64,000 bases of DNA, from NCBI RefSeq assembly GCF_025548535.1, contig NZ_JAJLQW010000001.1:496001-560000 (forward strand). Direction: 5' to 3'. The notes under the pieces were generated by a model. That model ran no database searches, was not told the origin of the DNA, and was given only the letters and a program-made list of their open reading frames with translations. This stretch comes from Undibacterium sp. Jales W-56. GTDB lineage: Bacteria > Pseudomonadota > Gammaproteobacteria > Burkholderiales > Burkholderiaceae_D. Below are positions 18,266-24,019 of this stretch, in pieces. Position 1 is the stretch's first letter; the number at the start of each line of letters is the position of its first letter. A program made the translations under genes and the position numbers.

Positions 18266-18979
18266 TCAGGCTAGATATTTTCGCTTCCAGGCAAGGAAAA
18301 CCAAACCTAAACCGAGCAGCGCCAAGGTTGCAGGTTCTGGAACATTTCCACCTGGATTTTGAATGCCAGTGGTACCGATCAGTCTCCATTGTAGGGACTC
18401 GTTACACGCTCCCGGCCGGTCGCCTGGGACCGGACAAGGATTTGAATTAACAAAATCGTAGCCCCCCGTATCAAGCACATGGCCCGTGTCAACAAGACTC
18501 GTCATGACACCGTCCACAGTAAATTTGACAACAGGTGCATTCAAAATGCAAAGCGGTGTTAATGAAGTCGGCCCAACACTGCAATTGTCGTTATTAGGGG
18601 CAAATGCACCCAATACGCCGAGGTCACTGGTATCAAAATTGTAGTTGGCTGTAGAGGCGAATACGGCATTTTGACCTGGCAGGAGAGTCAATCCCGAACC
18701 GAAAGTCCATAGATTATAAACGTATGCTCCAGCGTTTAAAGTGACCGTCAGTCCTTGCAGCGACAAATTGGTTGCGCCGGTATTTTGAATACGCACGGCA
18801 CCAGTATCGAGGCTTCCCAAGTTGCCTTGGAAGATATCGGCACCACCATAAGGGTTTGGAAAAAATGGGCTGGGACGCAGGCTGTCTGCATAACCAACAT
18901 AGACAATAAAAGAAGCATTTGCCATTAGAGGAAGCAATGCACTAAAGGCAAGTATTATGGCGAGAAATATCTTTTTCAT
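18266..18979 (-). CDS. PEP-CTERM sorting-domain protein
   Basis: A 237-residue exported surface protein. A signal peptide (MKKIFLAIILAFSALLPLMANAS) leads, then a beta-rich body with few charges, and the tail VPEPATLALLGLGLVFLAW plus KRK, the PEP-CTERM tripartite signal recognised by an exosortase. Many such proteins accompany extracellular polysaccharide or floc formation. I start at 18979, with GGAG six bases upstream, rather than at upstream in-frame ATGs that would bury the signal peptide. A sigma-54-like promoter lies 120 bp upstream and a terminator 25 bp downstream, so it is a single-gene unit. No exosortase gene is in the window. Confidence 0.9.
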   Translation of the reverse strand: MKKIFLAIILAFSALLPLMANASFIVYVGYADSLRPSPFFPNPYGGADIFQGNLGSLDTGAVRIQNTGATNLSLQGLTVTLNAGAYVYNLWTFGSGLTLLPGQNAVFASTANYNFDTSDLGVLGAFAPNNDNCSVGPTSLTPLCILNAPVVKFTVDGVMTSLVDTGHVLDTGGYDFVNSNPCPVPGDRPGACNESLQWRLIGTTGIQNPGGNVPEPATLALLGLGLVFLAWKRKYLA

Positions 18980-19098
18980 TTTCCACTCCATCGACAAACA
19001 ACATTCCCTTCGAAAAAAAGCAAATCTGAACAAATTGGGATTTAGCATTCTGCGCATAAATCAATCTGACCACTTGAATTTGTTCGCACAAGAAAACA

Positions 19099-19114
19099 AG
19101 CAATTAACGCACCA
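19099..19114 (-). promoter_or_regulatory. Sigma-54 (RpoN)-type promoter of the PEP-CTERM gene
   Basis: On the - strand TGGTGCGTTAATTGCT matches the consensus TGGYRCG-N4-TTGCW, with GG and GC exactly 10 bases apart. It ends 119 bases before the start codon. PEP-CTERM genes in other betaproteobacteria are known to be under RpoN with the PrsK/PrsR pair, so the site fits family knowledge. The AT-rich 100 bases upstream could hold activator sites. Confidence 0.65.
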
Positions 19115-19238
19115 AACAGTGAAGTGGAAAATTAAACATTATTAAACAATGAGTTACATGAAATTATGTTGTTTCAAATTCTGCTATTCAAAGGTAATGT
19201 AAGATTTTCTGACAATGGGGACTAACTTTTTGATTGCC

Positions 19239-20000
19239 TCATAGTTCTGAGGGTATCTTCGTGTTTGCCAGCCAGCTTTCCAGCGAGGTCGTGCCGATCC
19301 GTGCATGGGCGCCTGGCGTCAAGGACTCGTCATCGAGGCGTGTTCCAAAATACAGCGCCTCGTCATCCTTGACGACTTCTCGCGGATCCTGGCTGGCTTG
19401 CAACGTGCGTCGCAGCAGTTCGTTGAGACGAAATGACTGGGGCCCTGCGACTTCGCAGGTATCGTTCAGCGGTGCCTCGGTGGCAACCTTCGCCAGCGCG
19501 GCAGCGACGTCGTCAGCCGCAACCGGCTGCAACCGCGCCGACGACGCACGCACCGTCTGGCTCTGAGTGCTGGCATAGGCAATGGATGTCAGGAACTCGA
19601 AGAATTGAGTGGCCCGGACAATCGTGTACGGCACCGTGGAGCCCTTGATGATTGACTCCTGAGCCACCTTGGCACGGAAGTAGCCGCTTTCGGGCACGCG
19701 CTCTGACCCCACCACCGACAGCGCCACATGATGGCGCACGCCCGCGGCTAGTTCGGCGGCGAGCAGGTTCTGCGTCGACGCCTTGAAGAAACTCATCACT
19801 GCCTCGTCTTCGAATGACGGCGAGTTCGTCACGTCAACCACGACATCAGCGCCGGCCAGCACCTGGGGGAGTCCTTCTCCGGTCACCGCGTTGACACCCG
19901 ACGACGGCGATGTCGCAGCTACCTCATGCCCGGCTTGCTGAAGCAAGGCCGCAAGTTTCTTGCCGATGAGGCCGCTGCCTCCGATGATTACGATTTTCAT
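19239..20000 (-). CDS. NAD(P)-binding SDR/NmrA-like oxidoreductase of the ECF41 unit
   Basis: A 253-residue atypical short-chain dehydrogenase with the Rossmann motif GGSGLIGKK at 7-15, VVVDVTNSPSFED near 52-64 and a C-terminal substrate cap. It resembles the NAD-dependent epimerase/NmrA-type proteins that commonly sit beside ECF41 sigma factors. The catalytic Tyr-x-x-x-Lys is replaced by GYFRAK near 106-111, a spacing often seen in atypical SDRs. Substrate unknown. It has its own ECF41-type promoter in the gap after the sigma gene, so it is transcribed from there as well as possibly by read-through. Confidence 0.82.
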   Translation of the reverse strand: MKIVIIGGSGLIGKKLAALLQQAGHEVAATSPSSGVNAVTGEGLPQVLAGADVVVDVTNSPSFEDEAVMSFFKASTQNLLAAELAAGVRHHVALSVVGSERVPESGYFRAKVAQESIIKGSTVPYTIVRATQFFEFLTSIAYASTQSQTVRASSARLQPVAADDVAAALAKVATEAPLNDTCEVAGPQSFRLNELLRRTLQASQDPREVVKDDEALYFGTRLDDESLTPGAHARIGTTSLESWLANTKIPSEL

Positions 20001-20067
20001 ATTGAGTCCTTCATTACGTGGAGAGAATTAAAGACGGCGACACCCTGCAACCATCCATACAACACAA

Positions 20068-20094
20068 GACGTTTGACGATGATGGCTTGTGACA
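20068..20094 (-). promoter_or_regulatory. ECF41-type promoter of the oxidoreductase gene
   Basis: On the - strand TGTCACA (20094-20088), 16 bases, then CGTC (20071-20068). It is identical in both boxes and in spacing to the sites before the sigma gene and before the AhpD-like gene. The leader to the start codon is about 60 nt. Confidence 0.85.
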
Positions 20095-20156
20095 GCGCGG
20101 AGTGAAATCTGCTTAGGTCTTGGGAGAGATGTCGGTCCAGTGGAGGCAGGGTTTGT

Positions 20157-21077
20157 TCATGGTTTTACCTTTGAGTCATGGTTGGGATACACAGATTCAA
20201 GACGTCCCAACGCTTTGGTAATGCGGGCGAGCTTGTCCGGGTTGCGCTGCACGTGAATGCGCACGATGCGCTCCCCATTTGTTTCGAGTGTCTGCGCCGA
20301 CTCCAGGGCGCCATTAATGAAGCGCAGCAGGCCCCACTGACCGTTGAGCATAACCACTTCGAAGCGCATCAGGTTGGGGTAGCGAAGGCGGGTGGCGAGA
20401 TATAACTGTGCGATGCGCTGCCCGCCCACCAGCGGCACCCTAAAGCTGGGCACCTTGCCGCCGCCATCGCTGATTAGCTGCGCGTCGTCAGCGAGCATGG
20501 TTTTGAACGCGGCGAACTCGCCGCGCACGGCGGCATCAGCGAACCCCTGCAGCAGCCGCAACTGGGTTTCGTGGGCGATGGTATAGCGCGGGCGCTCGTC
20601 TTTCAATTGACCTTTGGCGCGATGAACCAACTGCCGGCACGCGACTTCGGTCTTGCCGAGTGCCTCGGCCACTTCGCCATAGTCGGCGTCGAACACTTCG
20701 TGCAGCAAATAGGCCGCACGGGCCTCCGGAGCCAGACGCTCCAGCAGCATGAGGAAGGCAACCGAGACGTCGTCGGCCCGCTCCAGCATCTGCTCCGGCG
20801 AGGCTGGAGAATCGGAGAGCAGGGGCTCTGGCAGCCATGTGCCGACATAGTGCGCACGCTGGACCTTGGCCGTCCGCAATCTGTCGATGGCGAGCCGCGT
20901 GGTGATGGAAACCAGCCATGCCTCGGTACTATCGAGGCTCGCGGGGTCGGCTTCGTGCCAGCGCAGCCACGCATCCTGGACGACTTCTTCGGCCTCGGCC
21001 GAGGAGCCCAGCATGCGGTAGGCAATACCCTGCAAGCGAGGGCGGAGACGGTTGAATGTGTTTGTTGTGTCGTTCAT
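20157..21077 (-). CDS. ECF41 family RNA polymerase sigma factor (SigJ-like)
   Basis: A 306-residue extracytoplasmic-function sigma factor. Region 2 is at about 10-75 (AEEVVQDAWLRW) and region 4 at about 105-160. A C-terminal SnoaL-like extension carries the group signatures WLPEP (81-85, in the linker), DGGGK (204-208) and NPDKL (279-283). In ECF41 proteins this extension replaces an anti-sigma factor and can both inhibit and assist activity. I start at 21077 (MNDTTNTF); the ORF extends upstream but the promoter's -10 box lies only 9 bases before this ATG, so a longer protein would not be transcribed. It regulates itself and its two neighbours through TGTCACA-N16-CGTC promoters. The inducing signal is unknown. 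Confidence 0.92.
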   Translation of the reverse strand: MNDTTNTFNRLRPRLQGIAYRMLGSSAEAEEVVQDAWLRWHEADPASLDSTEAWLVSITTRLAIDRLRTAKVQRAHYVGTWLPEPLLSDSPASPEQMLERADDVSVAFLMLLERLAPEARAAYLLHEVFDADYGEVAEALGKTEVACRQLVHRAKGQLKDERPRYTIAHETQLRLLQGFADAAVRGEFAAFKTMLADDAQLISDGGGKVPSFRVPLVGGQRIAQLYLATRLRYPNLMRFEVVMLNGQWGLLRFINGALESAQTLETNGERIVRIHVQRNPDKLARITKALGRLESVYPNHDSKVKP

Positions 21078-21086
21078 GTCTATCCA

Positions 21087-21113
21087 GACGTTTGGCACCA
21101 CCGTTTTGTGACA
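21087..21113 (-). promoter_or_regulatory. ECF41-type autoregulatory promoter, near-leaderless
   Basis: On the - strand TGTCACA (21113-21107), 16 bases, CGTC (21090-21087). The start codon of the sigma gene is 9 bases past CGTC, so the transcript should begin within a few bases of the ATG. Confidence 0.85.
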
Positions 21114-21660
21114 GAGACGCCATTTCAAGTGCGAGTCGAACAGAAACCTTTTTACGCCCTCTTACCGGTATGCGCAATGTGGCAGCATAAGTCCGCTATC
21201 CCGAGGCGCTGGCAGCGAGCACAAGGTGCAATCCTTTCGCGAGGACTACGTTTCCTCCGTTCAGGAAACGCTGCTGCGCTTGCTTAGCAGCCCGTCCTCA
21301 TCCGCCTCGGACGACGCGTGGCGGAAAACTCGCTTCACAGAACCCCGCATAATAAACATCAAAACCGCCTGCAGTTCAATAAATATTTGCATAAATGACT
21401 ATGTTTTTATAGGTTGGGGGTCTGCCCCAGGCTTCATCGGAACTGAAGGCTCAAAGACTCACTAACCAGTTTTGGAGTTGTCGCCAGTGCTGCCGCGCCA
21501 TCAGCCTGATAGATAGGTGGTGTGCTGGAAGCGGCAAAGTCTTTTGAGATCGACGGCCTGGTTCAATGCAACCCGACAAGCTCGCGCAACCGGCTGCTAC
21601 TCTGAACCGCTAAAAGCCGGTTTAAAAAAATGCTGAAATTTCTAAGGACAGGGTAGCTTG
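21114..21660. other. Non-coding stretch between divergent ECF41 promoters
   Basis: About 545 bp with no gene I can support. Short in-frame stretches on both strands look random. The two divergent sigma-factor promoters bound it. It includes an AT-rich segment near 21345-21410 and may be a relic of a deleted gene. Confidence 0.4.
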
Positions 21661-21687
21661 TGTCACAAAACAGCACCGACAGCCGTC
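21661..21687 (+). promoter_or_regulatory. ECF41-type promoter of the AhpD-like gene
   Basis: TGTCACA (21661-21667), 16 bases, CGTC (21684-21687), the same boxes and spacing as the two - strand sites. The start codon follows after 52 bases with GAAGGA as ribosome-binding site. Confidence 0.87.
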
Positions 21688-21739
21688 TTGCAGATATGTG
21701 CATCTCAATTTCGAGGCACTTAAACCCGAAGGAAACCTC

Positions 21740-22198
21740 ATGAACGAAGCTCGACTCCCCTGGACCCAGATTGCCCCCAAGGCTTACCAGGCAATGGCTG
21801 CCGTCGGCGCCATCACCAGCCAATCCACGCTGGGCATGCCCCTGATCGAACTGGTGCAGACCCGTGTGTCGCAAATTAACGGCTGCGCCTTTTGCATCGA
21901 CATGCATGCGCGCGATCTGCGCAAGCACGGCGAAACCTGGCAACGCATTAATAACCTCTCGACTTGGCGCGAAGTCGGCTTTTACAGCGAGCGTGAACGA
22001 GCCGCACTGGCTTGGGCCGAGACGCTGACCCGGCTCGCCGGCGAGCATGGCGATCACAACACAGCCTTCACGGCACTGCAGGGACAGTTCAGCGACCAGG
22101 AAATTGTCGAACTCACCTGGGCGGTGGCGCAGATTAACGCCTGGAACCGCATGGCGGTGGGCATGCGGCAACCGCCGTCCGGAAAGCCACTGGAATGA
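21740..22198 (+). CDS. Carboxymuconolactone decarboxylase/AhpD-like protein
   Basis: A 152-residue all-helical protein of the CMD/AhpD superfamily. The redox motif is NGCAFCIDMHARDLRKHGE near residues 48-66, with CxxC and the following His of alkylhydroperoxidase-type members, so a peroxide-reducing or thiol-disulfide role is more likely than decarboxylation. I start at ATG 21740, six bases after GAAGGA, rather than at an upstream in-frame ATG at 21698. It is driven by an ECF41-type promoter; CMD genes are the commonest target of this sigma group. The cupin gene 109 bp downstream is likely co-transcribed. Confidence 0.9.
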   Translation: MNEARLPWTQIAPKAYQAMAAVGAITSQSTLGMPLIELVQTRVSQINGCAFCIDMHARDLRKHGETWQRINNLSTWREVGFYSERERAALAWAETLTRLAGEHGDHNTAFTALQGQFSDQEIVELTWAVAQINAWNRMAVGMRQPPSGKPLE

Positions 22199-22250
22199 CC
22201 AGAATCCTTTAAGTCGCAACCGGCGTCTGAAATTTACCCCCGTCGGGAGC

Positions 22251-22276
22251 GGGCTCACGTGCATGCGCGTGAGCCC
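22251..22276 (+). promoter_or_regulatory. Hairpin between the AhpD-like and cupin genes
   Basis: GGGCTCACG, an 8-nt loop and CGTGAGCCC form a perfect 9-bp stem 32 bases before the cupin start codon. There is no T-run, so it more likely stabilises or tunes the message than terminates it. Confidence 0.5.
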
Positions 22277-22307
22277 GGTCTCGCCAACCAACTTAAAGAG
22301 TCAAACC

Positions 22308-22712
22308 ATGAAAAAAATCTGCATCCCCCTGCTTCTGGCAGCCAGCACGTTGTTCGCCCAGTACGCCCTGGCCAGCGGCATCGACGGCGTCAGCGTCACG
22401 CCGCTCATGTCAAAAGATCTTTCCGACCTGCCCGGTAAGGAAGGCCTGGTCATTACCGTGGACTACGCCCCCGGCGCTGCCGACCCGGTACACCGCCACC
22501 GTGCACATGGTTTTATCTACGTGCTCGAAGGCTCCATCGTGATGCAGGTCAAGGGTGGGAAAGAAGTCACGCTGACAGCGGGGCAGATTTTTTACGAAGG
22601 CCCCAACGACATTCACACCGTAGGCCGCAATGCTAGCACCAGCCAGCCCGCCAAGTTTCTTGTGGTGCTGATCAAAAAGAAGAAGGGTGAAGTCCTGGAA
22701 CTCGTGAAGTAA
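22308..22712 (+). CDS. Exported cupin-domain protein
   Basis: A 134-residue protein with a signal peptide (MKKICIPLLLAASTLFAQYALAS) and one cupin barrel. The first metal motif is HRHRAHGFIYVLEG near 62-75 and the second is GQIFYEGPNDIHTVGRN near 91-107. Both His sets look complete, so it probably binds a metal in the periplasm. Enzymatic role unknown. It lies in the ECF41-controlled unit and is followed by a strong hairpin. The tail is Lys-rich (LIKKKKGEV). Confidence 0.85.
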   Translation: MKKICIPLLLAASTLFAQYALASGIDGVSVTPLMSKDLSDLPGKEGLVITVDYAPGAADPVHRHRAHGFIYVLEGSIVMQVKGGKEVTLTAGQIFYEGPNDIHTVGRNASTSQPAKFLVVLIKKKKGEVLELVK

Positions 22713-22829
22713 GCTGAGTCGGGCCGGCCTCCTAAGACTTCGATAGAGGTATGGGACATCATGTTTTGCGTCATTCGATTGTGGCTCAGACAGGCCGTGG
22801 ATGATCGGCTGGAGTCGGCCGCGCCGAGT

Positions 22830-22865
22830 TGCCTACTACAGACTGTTTCCAGTCTGTAGTAGGCA
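22830..22865 (+). terminator. Perfect 16-bp hairpin after the cupin gene
   Basis: TGCCTACTACAGACTG, loop TTTC and the exact complement CAGTCTGTAGTAGGCA, followed by TTTGCG. It is long for a terminator and has a weak T-run. It lies 117 bp after the stop codon. Confidence 0.55.
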
Positions 22866-22985
22866 TTTGCGTTAGGAAATCGAGGTGCCGAGTGCTGTTT
22901 CAAAGCAGCCAAGCGCGATTTTTTATGTGTTCGTCGCGGTGTCTAAAAACCAGCGTAATCTACACCGCAAAAACAAGCGAATGAA

Positions 22986-23020
22986 AAAACACCCACCTTA
23001 CTCAGTAAGGTGGGTGTTTT
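22986..23020. terminator. Bidirectional terminator at the left border of the mobile region
   Basis: A 17-bp perfect inverted repeat (AAAACACCCACCTTACT, one base, then its complement) has A-runs on one side and T-runs on the other, so it can terminate transcription from both directions. It separates the ECF41 unit from the mobile region to the right. Confidence 0.8.
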
Positions 23021-23240
23021 CAATGTTGTCATTACATTGTCATTCTGGTGCCAAAACAGCCCCAAAACACCCCGAATAATGACAGTCAATAAAGCATAAA
23101 TATATGATTTTATTGAGTAAATTGGTGGTGGATTTTAACCCATTCGACAGACTGCCCCTTACTACCGCTGACCCGAATTTGAAGCTTTTTCATACGCACT
23201 CCCAATGGAGCGGGCGCGTCTTTTTTTGAAGTGACGTTTT
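23021..23240. other. Probable left border of the mobile region
   Basis: No tRNA gene or integrase is visible here. There are two direct TTGTCATT words (about 23025-23043) and an inverted TGTCATT/AATGACA pair (about 23037-23083). Such short repeats could be recombinase arm sites, but no duplicated attachment core can be shown from one end. Confidence 0.25.
23110..23193 (-). CDS. Possible 27-residue protein
   Basis: ATG at 23193 has GGGAG seven bases upstream and opens MKKLQIRVSGSKGQSVEWVK plus seven residues, a sequence with the look of real beta structure. The frame stays open upstream to a TTG at 23295 (61 codons), which would overlap the leader element on the other strand. No family recognised. 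Confidence 0.3.
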   Translation of the reverse strand: MKKLQIRVSGSKGQSVEWVKIHHQFTQ

Positions 23241-23301
23241 CCTTGGCTTTCGCGTGGAGCAGCGCCTCAATGTGCCTCCCTGCAACCACTTCCAAGGAAA
23301 A
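23237..23301 (+). promoter_or_regulatory. Leader element copy 4 (diverged) with sequestered ribosome-binding site
   Basis: The core at 23241-23271 matches the three copies at 60-61 kb in both blocks: CCTTGGCTTT (8 of 10), six bases, GAGCAGCGCCTCAAT (11 of 15). It ends 34 bases before the start codon at 23306. TTTTCCTTGG (23237-23246) is exactly complementary to CCAAGGAAAA (23292-23301), which holds the ribosome-binding site, so the message could fold shut. Confidence 0.55.
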
Positions 23302-23305
23302 CCAA

Positions 23306-23590
23306 ATGGAAACCGAAGTACGTCACCTCACCCAGCGCGAGCTGGCCAACCGCTGGAACAAATCCGAGGCCACCATCGAACGCTACCGCTCCGATGGCGT
23401 CGGCCCCAAGTACCTCAAGATCGGCGGCGCGGTCAGATACCGGCTTGAGGACATCGAACAGTTCGAGCGGGCCTGCTTGCACTTCAGTCCGGACGAGGCT
23501 GCCTACGACGACTCAGTTCGATTCCGTGATTCGCAATCGAACCCGCGTCCGCAAGTCAGCGATGCCGGAGTCTCTCAGTCAACTTCGTAA
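23306..23590 (+). CDS. HTH DNA-binding protein, AlpA/excisionase-like
   Basis: A 94-residue protein whose first 55 residues form a MerR/AlpA-type winged helix (LTQRELANRWNKSEATIERY, then YLKIGGAVRYRLEDIEQFE). Such proteins act as excisionases or regulators on integrated elements. The tail is polar and unstructured. The start is fixed by AAGGAAAA at 23294-23301 and by the leader element upstream. It stands 174 bp before the defence operon's HTH gene and may be the recombination directionality factor of the element. Confidence 0.8.
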   Translation: METEVRHLTQRELANRWNKSEATIERYRSDGVGPKYLKIGGAVRYRLEDIEQFERACLHFSPDEAAYDDSVRFRDSQSNPRPQVSDAGVSQSTS

Positions 23591-23705
23591 TTGCATTCAT
23601 CCAGTCGGGGAGGTCTCGCTAGACACCCCGCGACGCGGATGTCGCGAGAAGCTCACGCAGTGAGCCACCAGCCCTACATAATTTTCCGAATTCTGCCAGT
23701 TGCTG

Positions 23706-23734
23706 TTGCTGGTATGAAAATTTTGCACTATTCT
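23706..23734 (+). promoter_or_regulatory. Candidate sigma-70 promoter of the defence operon
   Basis: TTGCTG (23706-23711), 17 bases, TATTCT (23729-23734): each box matches four or five of six consensus bases at ideal spacing. It lies 30 bases before the first gene of the operon. No second promoter is evident further in, since the next six genes overlap or lie within 40 bp of each other. Confidence 0.5.
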
Positions 23735-23764
23735 GTCGTGGTTTGCCATAAATTGGTCATTTCC

Positions 23765-24019
23765 ATGTCAACCAGTACTACTGAGGGCGAGATCCTCACC
23801 ATTAGGCAGGTCGCGGATTATCTGAAGGTCACCGAGCGGACGATCTACCGGCTGGCTGCGGCCAAGAAGATCCCTGCCTTCAAGGTCGGCGGGACGTGGC
23901 GGTTTTCGCGTGCAGACATCGACAGCTGGATCAAGCAGCAGTCGATGGAGGCACTTGACCAGGGCCGTGACGAGGAAGACCAGGCCAAAAGCCAATTGAA
24001 TGATGGGGAGCGAAAGTAA
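23765..24019 (+). CDS. HTH (excisionase-fold) protein leading the defence operon
   Basis: An 84-residue protein with the excisionase-family DNA-binding fold: ILTIRQVADYLKVTERTIYR at about 10-29 and IPAFKVGGTWRFSRADIDSW at about 37-56, then a charged tail. Its stop codon overlaps the ATPase start by one base (TAATG), so it is translationally coupled to the defence genes. It is more likely the operon's regulator than a true excisionase. BREX operons usually have WYL-type regulators, so this is a different control type. The start ATG at 23765 was chosen because the upstream extension lacks any domain. Confidence 0.8.
   Translation: MSTSTTEGEILTIRQVADYLKVTERTIYRLAAAKKIPAFKVGGTWRFSRADIDSWIKQQSMEALDQGRDEEDQAKSQLNDGERK

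Noticed and set aside
22885-23079. 64-codon frame ending GAKTAPKHPE, considered as an integrase C-terminal remnant
   Set aside because: It runs through the bidirectional terminator, and no catalytic integrase motif is present; the resemblance is too weak.
23021-23240. Attachment site of the mobile element
   Set aside because: Short direct and inverted repeats exist, but without the right end or an empty site no core can be defined; only noted as a border region.
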